A stretch of DNA of 60,000 bases from Membranipora membranacea (Eukaryota; Bryozoa; Gymnolaemata; Cheilostomatida; Membraniporidae): assembly GCA_914767715.1 (NCBI GenBank), contig OU612071.1, forward strand, positions 932,001 to 992,000, given 5' to 3'. Below the pieces are notes generated by a model. It searched no databases, had not been told where the DNA came from, and saw only the letters and a program-made list of their open reading frames with translations. The position numbers were made by a program, and so were the translations under genes. Positions 10,243 to 21,986 of this stretch are shown in pieces. Numbering within the stretch: the first letter of the stretch is position 1; every line of letters starts with the position of its first letter.

Positions 10243-11027
10243 TATACTTGCAAGATAATAATAGAATAGATAGCGATAGATATTTGATTTACAATGTCCA
10301 ATCCAAATTCAATACTACTGCTTTTAATTTTTGCTGGACTGGGTAATAGTTTTTGAGCGGTTGGATTAAATGAGGTCGCATAATTCATCTACTGGTACTT
10401 GAATCAACCCACCTTAACCAGTGATACGAACAAAGTTTGAGCCAGGGATACCCATCAAACAATTATAAAATATTTTAATCCTACGAAATACACAAAAAGG
10501 CCTGACACTATCACATTTCAAACAAGGATTAATCGAGGAAAAAATGTCAATTAAAAATTAGTGAAGTTTATCAGGGTTGTTTCAAAAATAAATTACTGTC
10601 TTTCAAGCAAAATGTTAAAGAGTAGATTGGGCAGTGCTTCTGATTTGAGCAAAAATAAGTGTAACGTTTCAACTCCCAAATCCTTCCCTCAAAGAAGCCC
10701 TAATAGTAGTAGTATTGATATTATAGAGGCATATTATGTCAGATATAAAATACTTTCTAGTTACTATTCGATTATGATCAGGTAAACACCAGAGAAGGCA
10801 TGACAGGGATTTCATTTTGCAGCTTAATTTGAGCTAGAATATTCCCAAATGCAGTCACCAATAACTCCTTGGCCATATGCCATCAACAGCTTGAAGTCAA
10901 TATGGTTAGTTGGGTATCCAGATAAATAAAATCACAGTATGAAAGGTATTTACTATGGTATCTACCTGTCATGAGGATATTATTGTTCACTGTGTTGAGG
11001 GCTATGATGCCATACAGAGAGCAATGA
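10243..11027. other. Non-coding stretch
   Basis: No supported gene or clear repeat seen. Confidence 0.4.
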
Positions 11028-11446
11028 GTTACAGGTAGCGCTGTCACGATTTTGTATTTGGCTAGGACTGCCTCGATTCTGATTGTGGCATCGATTTTCC
11101 CGATTTCAATTTTTCGATTTTACACCTTCGCTTTCAACCAACCCTTGTCCCAATTTCGATTTTCCATTTCTCCTTATCGGTTTCCTTACCGATCTCCTTT
11201 TCGATTTTTAGTATCGATATATAGTTATAATCTTTGAGATTAGTTAGTGAGTGAGTTGAAGTGTGATAAGGTATTGTGTGAATGAAAAGAGGAATCGTAA
11301 TAACCATATATCAACCATAGTAACCGTGACAATGAATTTACGGCTGTGCAATCGACTTCAGCTGTCACCTTATTAAATCGCGATAATGAGGTGTGATCGA
11401 TTAGGTATTCCCGATATGAATGTATCGTGACAGCACTACTTACAGG
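11028..11446. mobile_element. 403-bp hAT-type MITE
   Basis: The element spans 11036-11438, with inverted termini TAGCGCTGTCACGAT / ATCGTGACAGCACTA (one mismatch). Flanking 8-mers GTTACAGG and CTTACAGG agree at seven positions and read as a target duplication. The TAG-type ends and 8-bp duplication fit hAT. The left half is pyrimidine-rich with many CGATTTT motifs. No coding capacity. Confidence 0.7.
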
Positions 11447-13700
11447 GGACTTAGCCCATGATTATATTCAAAATTATATTGCGCAAGCCTAAATTATTAG
11501 CCATTGTTTTGTTAGCCTAATGCCAGCAATCACTACTAGTATGCCTACCTGTAAATCTGAGAGCACTACATAGCAAATCATTTGATTGTAGGACTAAACA
11601 GAGAGACATTGCGACAACAACGCAAACCAACACAATTATGAGATTATGTCCACTTAATCTTGTCACCAAACAATAGCTCAAGCGCCTGTTTTTAAAACAA
11701 TTTTAATTAGCCACACAATTACACATCATTATGAAAAGCAGCACATGATAACCCTATATGAGAAGAATGCTGTGTGTACAGCCTCTGCTTACAATTGAAA
11801 TTACTTGAATAATAAATTATGCTGTGTTAAACATTGTCCAGCTCCTATCTAAATTTTAACTTATGAATCCCTATGCTCAGTACTAAGACTTGCAAATATT
11901 TTGGTAACCTCCCCTTTATCATAATAGATAGATTGCAATTCAGTATTCATAGATCAGTTTCTTGCAAAAATCTATAATCAAAGAGTTACCCATGCCTGCC
12001 TATTGTCAAGCCCATGACCTCCAATACATGTGTGCATAGCGACTGACACTCTTAGCGTATACCACCAACTCTTAAATCAATTTCATTCTTCCTAGCATGC
12101 TTTTTGCATTTATAAATAATCGAAGCAACTAAAATATAATCTATTTTTGCCACAATTTCTAAATTTAAAGATGCATTGTCGTTTGACTAAATAAGCCATC
12201 ACAAAAGTACAAGGAAGATCTTTTCGGACCGACAGAGTCAGTATATTGTGGAGGCATGTGTCATATGAGATTATAATAATATTAGTAACCATTCACGTCA
12301 TGGTTTGACTGGCTTGCTATGCTTGGCTCAGGGAGGCTCTACTGGTTGTGGAGCAAGTCAATTGAATAGTATAAAACTCACGCACTTTCCCCGACAATCT
12401 GTTGTTTGACAAAGGTGAGCTAACCTATATATACATGGAAATTACAACTTAACTTCACATGAATAAAAAATCTTGTTGAGATATTAAACATTGAAATAAG
12501 ATGGGAAACCAAACAAGATCAATTTTGCCCAAGACTCATTTCCACATTTGATGTTGAATGATGAGATTTCTGCTAAATTACTCCATTCGAATCAGCACCA
12601 TCAATAATTTATTTTATAATCAGAATATTTTGTGAAATGTAGTGTTAACAATTTATAATCTTTGATATTAACAGTATTAGGCAAACTGTAGTGGATTATA
12701 ATTGTACTTGTGGCATTTGGGACAAAGGATTATTGTGCCTCATACATTGATTGAATTAAACGCTTGTTATAGACGGGCTTTGTTTAGACAAAGAGAGTAT
12801 ATCAAAGGCTAAGGTCTCTGGCGTATTGTGCAATCGTTAGCATACATCAGGCATACTTTTAAAAAATAGATATGCATGTTACATTTTGCTTGTATGCAAT
12901 TTACAATGATGCAAAAATTGTCATTTTTTGACAGCCCTATTCTAAACGACCAAAAAAAATTTGGAAGAAATCGGACTATTGGAAGTAGGTTTGCGATACA
13001 TTACCTTGTTAGTAAAGGCTGGTTTTTGTAGATTTCTTTGAGAAATGTTAATTTTTTAAATATTACTGTTGCTCATTGGGTTTATATTGGTATAATGCAT
13101 AATTACATGTGGGTCTAATTCACCTATGATAAATACACTTCCCTAGGGTGAAGTTCAAAGTTTGGTCAGGAGGAGATAATCACTAAATTCAGCCAATACT
13201 TTTAATGAACTGAGATTAGCTCATAGTTAACTTTTTCGGTATATTATCTACTATCTCTATATTCACTTGCTTGGATAATCATCGTGGCTCTCTGTTTGCT
13301 TGTTTACAAGCGAGCAGGAGCGGAGCATGAAGTTCCTGCCCTCAACCCTGACCCTCTCTACAGAGTTCATAATTATAATGGGAACAGTTTATTGCATTAC
13401 TATTACAAAGAGTTGGTTCGGACCAATTGCTGAGGCTTTAACTATAAGGAAAAACCGAGGGAAATTCAGTTATGTCGCACTGGCTTTGATCACTGCAAAA
13501 TAAACACAGAGATGAATCTGGACAATATTGAGCTTAAGATTTGGACATAAACTGGGTGATTACATTGCACTGCACTGGTTGTCTGCATTGGATATCACAA
13601 GAGGTAACTCTATGATTGGAGGAGACAACTTAGGAAACAAGGACTGATCAATGCAGCAGAGCCTGAATACCAGCACTGCCACACAACTTGTGATACTTTC
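11447..13700. other. Non-coding stretch
   Basis: Long AT-rich region without a supportable gene. The short frames here (for example 13300-13503) show no domain, splice or context support. Confidence 0.4.
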
Positions 13701-13704
13701 TAAT

Positions 13705-13803
13705 TTTGGTGATGGTGAGATGGCGTAATCAATTAGCGCTTGCTAATCACTGCCAGGCGATAAGTGCCGCAAGAGTTGTGGTTTCGAGTCCCACTTGGGG
13801 AGC
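13705..13803 (+). other. tRNA-derived SINE fragment
   Basis: A-box-like TGGCGTAATCAATTAGCGC at about 13722 and B-box-like GGTTTCGAGTCCCAC about 60 bp downstream, with spacing that would suit a long-variable-arm (Leu/Ser-type) tRNA. The acceptor arms do not pair, so it is a tRNA-derived repeat and not a functional tRNA. Confidence 0.45.
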
Positions 13804-15010
13804 TTTCATTGTTGATTGTTCAAGCCCCCAGCACCCTCGGGTGTATACCTCTCCAATCAATATTGACAGTTTGGCAGACTAACCGCAAGACAAGATCATT
13901 TATTACAGTAATTAATATTAGTCTGACATCTTGAGGGTATCGATTTTGTCATATACACCCACATTTTCCGAAATAACAGAAGTGATATTGAATGAGGTGA
14001 GTGTGATTTGTATCAAGGTTACCTCACACAACATTGATCTTAAGAATGCACCGGATAGATTGACATTATCGTTTTGATTGGTACGAGTTAATTTTTCACA
14101 AAAGAAGTTTTCTTTACACGCTGTTGACACAAAATTAAACATCAGCCAGAAAATTGACCTTTCCGAAATTCAGATCAATGCTCAGCAGCGTTACAGTTGC
14201 ACCTTTGGGTTAAAAAATTTGTCTCCGTCCACAGCTTTCAGAATTGAAGGTGCTTCAATTCCCATAGACTATAAGCCGCCATATCAAATTAATAAACAAG
14301 GTTAAACGTTATCATTTGGGAGCATTGCCAAGTAAGTGATTCATAAAATATTTAAGATAACTACCAGGAAACAAGTGAGAGGCCTGTGCTCAATTACAAA
14401 GATAATATGACATGATAGGACTGAACAGGAAAAGTTGAAAGTACTGGGGACTCAGTCTAAATATCAGCTGACAATCCCCCTGATTGGGATTTTTCCAAGG
14501 GGAATTTAGACTTGTGTTGGGTTTTTCCTCTTACACGACAGATACTTACTACTGAAATGTGATGCTTTATATTTGTCTTGTCCACTGAATGGGACTGAAA
14601 AAAAACAAACCAATTACAACCTTTGTCACTCCTGCCCTGATGAAAAATTCCCTAGAAAATCAGTAAAAACAAATCGGAGAAAATTTGACCCGTAGGAAGT
14701 ACCTCATTTAAAATATATAACCGGTCATTCACACGATAACGCTTTCAGTGTACACATGAGAGATGAGATATCAATGGGCATTAACTGATAGAAAAATGAG
14801 CATTAGGAGATTCGTGGTGATAGCCTCCAAAGCCTCCTGTTGATATCAATAGGTAAAGACATTGTGACCTATTCACTATGTTTCAATAGATTGATTTGAC
14901 ACCAGTTTTAAATTTGATCGATACATGGGAATGACCTTTAATAGGTCAACTTCCGCTTCTGCTGAATGACATTTTTTGACGCGAATACAAATAGCTTGTT
15001 GAATCAAAAA
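13804..15010. other. Non-coding stretch with a weak coding-like segment
   Basis: Two overlapping frames at about 13918-14305, one per strand, read moderately like protein, but neither has domain or splice support. Nothing else recognised. Confidence 0.35.
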
Positions 15011-15027
15011 TTATTCCAAATAGGCAG

Positions 15028-15102
15028 CGTGGCGGCTTGCACACAATGCCTTCAAGGGCAATGACGCGGGCGATCCGGGTTCGAGTCCCGGCCGTGGCAG
15101 CT
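15028..15102 (+). other. tRNA-derived sequence with intact T-arm
   Basis: A perfect T-arm (CCGGG TTCGAGT CCCGG) ends this segment. Upstream D- and anticodon-arm sequence is weak, and the 5' end cannot pair with the 3' CCGTGGC. A pseudo-tRNA or SINE head is most likely. Confidence 0.45.
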
Positions 15103-15109
15103 GTTTTTC

Positions 15110-16626
15110 ATTTTCGAAATCAAAATTGGACCACTCATTCGAGGCATGGAACAATGGTGAATGACATGCAGGCCTGGTTTAAAGAGCAAAAATACAACCA
15201 ATATAATCATTGTGTATCTGAGAAGCCTGTATTATGTCTATCAAACTCAACTCTCTCCATTAGATTGAAAGGTTTATTACTTTAAACGGTGTTGCCACTA
15301 GTCTTAGTCTAACATTTTAATACTATCTGTACTAGTGCCAACACCTACTAGGGAACTACCATCCAAGAGTGAGAAGGAAAATCCCAAAATTGCTTCCTGT
15401 AGACCATATAACTGAGATGGCTGAGAATGATATAGTATAACATCAAGAGCTCCTTTGTAGACGGGTAATGAATATATACAAGGCTTACAATAGTTGATTT
15501 ACCTTTGCCTCCCTCAGCCAACATACCATAACATTCTGAGCTAACTCCATGCTCAGAGCATCTTTGGCTAACAAATAGAAATAGCTGTGAGCCATTCACT
15601 CTCAATAATCACAAGGAGCGTAGTTTAGACTATGCCAATAATTAGTACTCATACTACTTTCTATAACACCAAGTTTGAGTTTTTTTTAGCATCAGTCAGC
15701 AATTATTTTCAGTAGTCAGTGGTTCTGTGGAAAATATGGCCTCATTCACATATCACTTCTCTCCAGTTAGGCATGTAGGGCAATTGATACAAAGTAATTC
15801 CTCACTCAACTGGTGAGCGATGTTGTACATATTTATTAGTAGCAAAGTTTTCTGATGATTCTGCTAGCATAGTTTAGCTGAGGTATTCTATTTATGCAGT
15901 TGCTGCCAATATTAACAGATTGCACAAAATATAACGTAGGGTATGGTACAACACAGAAGAGTAGAACATAAGTATTTTGTCTGGTCGTCATACTCATTAC
16001 TAAGAGTTTTCTGTGCTTACAACAATTGTGAGTGGACAAATCGAATGGAATGCTTTCAATTTCCATCATGACGAAAAGAAAAGATCTGCCCCAGCGGGAA
16101 TTTGAACCTGGGCATCCCACGTTATAGAATTTGATGCTACCTTGCACAGCAATATCTATTCATTACGGGAGATTTTGCCTGGTCATCTAAATACAAACTC
16201 ATTGAATACAATGTCAATTCAATTATATAATATTGACTAGAACTGTAAAGGCTTTTACTATAACTATACAATAGCAACAATGAATTTAATTTATTTAGCA
16301 GCCAGGATTAATTACACAATAATGGTTGCTGGCTGGGTAATGACATATGGGTCAGTTTCGAACAATTCTAGAATTGTTCAGAATTGTCCAACAATTCTTG
16401 GGTATGAAACGCAGTGGCACTAAAGAGAAAAAGTGAATAGCGCAGTGACGCCGCGTCACTGAATTTGAGAGGACACTGAGCCTGTATCAAATAGCCAATA
16501 GTTTCCAGTCTAGAGTATTTATATGTTTATGGTATTAACCTATACCAAAACTTGAATATCTACAAAGATTATGGGGCGGAAATGCCACCTTTCTTTCAGA
16601 TGTATAGCTTTAATTATGACTCAATA
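15110..16626. other. Non-coding stretch with another tRNA-like fragment
   Basis: A minus-strand B-box-like sequence (GGTTCAAATTCCC) lies near 16098-16110 inside a short frame. The 85- and 103-residue minus-strand frames here lack support. Confidence 0.35.
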
Positions 16627-17265
16627 GGCATTTAAATATCATAAATATATTTTCAAACATGTTAATAAACCATTTTCATCCATGTTCAATAAAGATGTAT
16701 TTCTCTCTGCTGCAAATCTATGTAAAATTTTTGTTTTTCCACTTCCTATAGAATTACCTCCCTTGCCATAAACCATTATGTAATCATGAGAAGACAACTT
16801 TTCAACAGTACCTATGATTGTAGACAAAAGATTCACGTGACAAGTTGAGTGCAATCTCCATATATCCCACCTTCCCGGATCTAATGCAGTTAAACTTTCT
16901 ATAAATAAAATCAATTACTGAAATAGGTTTTTGTCGTACTCAGAACAGCTTCAATCAATATTCAACAGGTTTCACAATGCTATATTGAATATTAGTCAAA
17001 TTCTAACAGGGTGGTGGGATATATGGAGATTGCACTCAACCTTTTTTGTTAACAATCATAGGTACTGTTGAAAAGTTGTCCTTTCATATGTACACAATAG
17101 CTCACACAATAGTTTACACAAGGGAGGTAACTCTATATGAAGAATCCATTGAGAAAGCTAAAAGTTTATATCAGATTTACAGAAGAGAGATATATATCTT
17201 CATTAAATATACATGAGTGAGGTTTCTTAACATGTTCAAAAATGTATTAATAATATTTAAATGCC
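16627..17265. repeat. Foldback inverted repeat of about 245-bp arms
   Basis: Left arm 16627-16871 is an imperfect reverse complement of right arm 17013-17265, with a 141-bp spacer. Shared blocks include GGTGGGATATATGGAGATTG, AATCATAGGTACTGTTGAAA and AAGGGAGGTAA. Many mismatches and indels indicate an old foldback element or inverted duplication. The 91-residue minus-strand frame in the left arm, with a glycine-rich GKGGNSIGSGKT stretch, is probably chance. Confidence 0.65.
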
Positions 17266-17920
17266 AATCAAGTCATAAGTAAAGCTAAACACCTTACAGA
17301 AAGGTGCAGTATTTCGTCGTATTTTGCCGTAAAATCTTGGTAAATATTTTAGTTTTGGCATGAATCACTAACCACTAGGCCTGAGTTCCAACATGAAACA
17401 TGTATGTTGGGTTGGGCCGGGTCATAATACACCCAGTGAACATGCTATTATTAGTGCAGATACACAGGTGATCAAAAACACCTAGTTGAAACTTTTTTTT
17501 ATGTTAATCTCAATGTTTACCAGTGTTGCAATCAGCTCTTGTGCTTGACGTCGGGTGATATTATGTAAATATGGATTGATTGACATGTATTTAGGCGGGG
17601 GGGGGGGGGGGCAATAACATCATAACTGAGAGAATGCTCATATGAGTGAGATAACCATTTACAAAATGTCATATCAGACTGAAAAAAATCTTACTTAATA
17701 TTTTCAGTCCAGTAACCATGATTGAGCAGATTTGCCAATCTAATTTTTCCAAAATGCTTACAAAAATTTGCAAAATGCTTAAAATGCTTACAAATGTCCA
17801 GGGCGCCTTAAATGACCAGAAATTGCCCCAAAAAATGTTTCTCGCTATGTGCGAAAAGTGCTTTTGTCACAGAACGTAGTCCTTGGTAGCGTAGGAATAC
17901 AAATCGCTCAACACTTGTCC
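17266..17920. other. Non-coding stretch
   Basis: No gene seen. An uninterrupted G run lies near 17597-17612. Confidence 0.4.
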
Positions 17921-18406
17921 TCTTCCCTATGCGTAAGGTGCAATCTACTGATAATCAATGAGAAGTTGTTTGAAACGTAGCCTGTCTTGACAAGACAGGC
18001 TATTAGAAGCACTGGTTGTCCTTGAAACACTGGGGCAGGAGATCTGAGTTATCCCACCACAACAAGGAGGTGGGCAACTTTGTTACTCTCATTAAATAAA
18101 AGTTGTAAGGTGACTCATTTAAGACTTGAACAGGTAAAAAGTCCATATAAAATCAACGCAATGATTTTCTGAAGGCAAGACCAGAGTTTTAGACCAAGGA
18201 GTTACTCATTGTTTAGACTATCAATCAACAATGACAAGATTGTGCAAGTAAACTGAAGCAAACACTAATGATGCGTTTTTGATTACCTTATTAGATGAAC
18301 AGGTGTTTTAAAAACCATAAATGCGTTCAGCTAGCGTTTTTTTGCGTTTAAAACTCAATCAGTGTCAAATAAGCGCACATAAACGCTTTATGCATACAGG
18401 TTGGCA
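17921..18406. repeat. Dispersed composite repeat, copy 1
   Basis: 17921-17976 is the end of the 377-bp TTAA MITE family. From about 18029 to 18406 the sequence closely matches 55225-55602, including TTTAAAAACCATAAATGCGT and AATAAGCGCACATAAACGCT. Between these parts this copy alone carries a roughly 36-bp insert containing the palindrome TAGCCTGTCTTGACAAGACA (continuing GGCTA). Confidence 0.7.
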
Positions 18407-19258
18407 AGTATGGATTGAGAGCAAATACTGAGCTCTGATTGGTCAATTTTGTTGGATGCAAGCTCCACCTCTCCCACCCTCCCTGATTCTAAAAGGCATC
18501 ATATATTACTTTGGAGTTGCCCCACCACACATAAATGAAGGCAACTCCCATTTTTACATGTTGTTGGAATACAAAGGTATAAATAACGTGAAGTAGCCAG
18601 AAACCTGTCAGTCACGTAACGGCAAACAGACTACTATCATATTTCGTACCGAGGAATCATATAATACCTTTGTACCAACTACATATTTATTATTATTATT
18701 ACATATTATGGATCCAGACAAAAACACCAAAAAACAACAACAAAAGTAGACCAAACCTAAAAAGCAAAGAAAAAACGAAGAAGGCAAGATTGGGAGTGCG
18801 GCTCTACTTATGACTGTTTACTGTGCAATATGTATACTCATGAAGACAGCTAGATTGCTCATATGAGAATTATATTACTTGTAGAGTCAACCAAAAGGCT
18901 GGTGGCTAGTAGAGAGGACAATCCCCTGATAGCTCTCTACTGATGAGATCTCGCTTGAGCAAGTCAGACATTTGTAACAGTGATTTGAGGTGAGCCTGTT
19001 CTATTGATTGTATTGAGTTTAGTTGTATCAGTTATTCTAAAACCCTTAGTTTCAACGACAATGCAACTTTGCCACATTCATCTTGGAAAATTCTTCTCAG
19101 TCATAAACAAATTCAATCCATAGATTTGTGAAAATACCGCAATATACAGTAAGGACCTTTTTGTATGTAACGTAATAAGACTGAATAGTGTAGTAACAGG
19201 AGTTGGTATTGAGTCACAATCCAAAATCAAGGTTTGTGTGGATGACTGGATTGTGATT
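18407..19258. other. Non-coding stretch upstream of the ankyrin gene
   Basis: No gene seen. Contains an A-rich, lysine-codon-like tract near 18715-18785 without a usable frame. Confidence 0.4.
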
Positions 19259-19267
19259 TATATAAAA
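19259..19267 (+). promoter_or_regulatory. Candidate TATA box of the ankyrin-NTase gene
   Basis: TATATAAAA lies about 190 bp upstream of the predicted start codon at 19458. A start site about 30 bp downstream would give a 5' UTR of roughly 165 bases, unless a 5' intron is present. Support is sequence match and position only. Confidence 0.35.
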
Positions 19268-19457
19268 CTTCTCTCCCTCCTTTCTGGCACCGAATTATGA
19301 CAAGAGAACTCCACAGATCAACTCAAAACAACCATCTGTAGATGAACCTTTGAAATCAGCACTGATATTTACTCTTGAATGCTGCTCATTATAATCATTG
19401 AAATTTATGTTATTTAGGTATCAGACATAAGAACCACCTACTTGACGGAGCAGAATA

Positions 19458-21986
19458 ATGGATCTTGGCTTATCAGACTCTTTATTACTTGCATCACAGA
19501 AAGGTCTCACAGACACAGTGAAAGCTATATTAGATACTCTAACACCAGATCAGCAGCTGCAGCTCATCTCTAATAAGACTAAATGTGGTCGGACAGCTTT
19601 ACACAGGGCATCAGAGGGAGGTCACACAGACACAGTGAAGGCTCTATTAGATAATCTAACACCAGATCAGCATCTGAAGCTCATCTCCTTAGAGGATAAG
19701 GATGGTGAGACAGCTTTATACAGGGCATCACGGCGAGGTCACACAGACACAGTGAAGGCTCTATTAGATAATCTAACACCAGATCAGCAGCTGAAGCTCA
19801 TCTCTATAAAGGATAGGGATGGTGAGACAGCTTTGAATAAGGCTTCACAGGGAGGTCACACAGACACAGAGAGGGCTTTATTAGATAATCTAACACCAGA
19901 TCAGCAGCTGAAGCTCATCTCTATAAAAGTTGAGGATGGTGAGACAGCTTTAAACAGGGCATCGTGGGGAGGTCACACAGACACAGTGAACGCTCTATTA
20001 GATAATCTAACACCAGATCAGCAGCTGAAGCTCATCTCTATAAAAGATAAGGATGGTGAGACAGCTTTATACAGGGCATCACAGCGAGGTCACACAGACA
20101 CAGTGAAGGCTCTATTAGATTATCTAACTCCAGATCAGCAGCTGAAGCTCAGCTCCTTAGAGGATAAGGATGGTGAGACAGCTTTATACAGGGCATCACA
20201 GAAAGGTCTCACAGACACAGTGAAAGCTGTATTAGATACTCTAACACCAGATCAGCAGCTGCAGCTCATCTCTAATAAGACTAAACGTGGTCGGACAGCT
20301 TTACACAGGGCATCAGAGGGAGGTCACACAGACACAGTGAAGGCTTTATTAGGTAATCTAACACCAGAACAGCAACTGAAGCTCATCTCTTTAGAGGATA
20401 AGGATGGTGAGACAGCTTTACACAGGGCATCAGAGGGAGGTCACACAGACACAGTGAGGGCTCTATTAGATACTCTAACACCAGAACAGCAACTGAAGCT
20501 CATCTCTATAGAGGATAACGATGGTGAGACAGCCATACACTGGGCATCACTCCGAGGTCACACAGACACAGTGAAGGCTCTATTAGATAATCTAACACCA
20601 GATCAGCAGCTGCAGCTCATCTCTTATAAGACTAAATATGGTGGGACAGCCTTACACTGGGCATCAGGGCAAGGTCACACAGACACAGTGAAAGCTCTAT
20701 TAGATAATCTAACACCAGATCAGCAACTGCAGCTCATCTCTTATAAGAGTACATATGGTGAGACAGCTTTACACAGGGCATCAGAGGGAGGTCACACAGA
20801 CACAGTGAAAGCTCTATTAGATAATCTAACACCAGATCAGCAGCTGCAGCTCATCTCTTATAAGACTAAATATGGTAGGACAGCTTTACACAGGGCATCA
20901 TGGGGAGGTCACACAGACACAGTGAACGCTCTATTAGATTATCTAACTCCAGATCAGCAGCTGAAGCTCAGCTCCTTAGAGGATAAGGATGGTGAGACAG
21001 CTTCATACAGGGCATCACAGAAAGGTCTCACAGACACAGTGAAAGCTGTATTAGATACTCTAACACCAGATCAGCAGCTGCAGCTCATCTCTAATAAGAC
21101 TAAACGTGGTCGGACAGCTTTACACAGGGCATCAGAGGGAGGTCACACAGACACAGTGAAGGCTTTATTAGGTAATCTAACACCAGAACAGCAACTGAAG
21201 CTCATCTCTTTAGAGGATAAGGATGGTAAGACAGCTTTACCCAGGGCAGCAGAGGGAGGTCACACAGACACAGTGAGGGCTCTATTAGATACTCTAACAC
21301 CAGAACAGCAACTGAAGCTCATCTCTATAGAGGATAACGATGGTGAGACAGCCATACACTGGGCATCACTCCGAGGTCACACAGACACAGTGAAGGCTCT
21401 ATTAGATAATCTAACACCAGATCAGCAGCTGCAGCTCATCTCTTATAAGCCTAAATATGGTGAGACAGCTTTACACAGGGCATCATGGGAAGGTCACACA
21501 GACACAGTGAAAGCTCTATTAGATAATCTAACACCAGATCAGCAGCTGCAGCTCATCTCTTATAAGACTAAATATGGTGGGACAGCCTTACACTGGGCAT
21601 CAGGGCAAGGTCACACAGACACAGTGAAGGCTTTATTAGGTAATCTAACACCAGAACAGCAACTGAAGCTCATCTCTTTAGAGGATAAGGATGGTGAGAC
21701 AGCTTTACACAGGGCATCAGAGGGAGGTCACACAGACACAGTGAGGGCTCTATTAGATACTCTAACACCAGAACAGCAACTGAAGCTCATCTCTATAGAG
21801 GATAACGATGGTGAGACAGCCATACACTGGGCATCACTCCGAGGTCACACAGACACAGTGAACGCTGCATTAGAGAATCTAACACCAGAACAGCGGCTGC
21901 AAGCAATCTTTAATATGGAAGGCCGTAGGACAGATTCGGAGGTTAAGAAATACAAGAAAAGTTCAGAAAGAGCATTCAATGCAAAG
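19458..21986 (+). CDS. Ankyrin-NTase-TPR gene, exon 1: 21 ankyrin repeats
   Basis: 843 codons from ATG 19458 to a donor AAG|GTAGGT after 21986 (phase 0). Almost the whole exon is 21 tandem ankyrin-type repeats of 39 residues, consensus GETALHRASEGGHTDTVKAL followed by LDNLTPDQQLKLIS. That is six residues longer than the usual 33, the extra part being the TPDQQ-containing loop. The helix signature TALH.A...GH...V..LL is clear. Such repeats bind protein ligands and would form the sensor or scaffold half of the product. If the intron is retained, the frame adds 14 residues and stops at 22031. The short tail after the repeats is basic and leads into a helical linker in exon 2. Start chosen as the first ATG, after in-frame non-coding sequence. 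Confidence 0.85.

Noticed and set aside
13918-14305. Two overlapping coding-like frames on opposite strands
   Set aside because: They cannot both be real, and neither shows a domain, start context or splice partner.
13705-15102. Functional tRNA genes at 13.7 and 15.0 kb
   Set aside because: B-boxes and one T-arm are good, but the acceptor stems do not pair and the D-arms are weak; SINE or pseudo-tRNA is more likely.
16639-16914. Minus-strand frame with a P-loop-like glycine/lysine stretch
   Set aside because: It lies wholly in one arm of a diverged foldback repeat, and the spacing does not match a true Walker A context.
17597-17612. Long G run as a regulatory quadruplex
   Set aside because: A simple homopolymer tract with no gene context; possible length error.
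19480-21900. Regular direct repeats suggesting a CRISPR-like array
   Set aside because: Units are 117 bp, contiguous, in frame and encode ankyrin repeats; there are no spacers.
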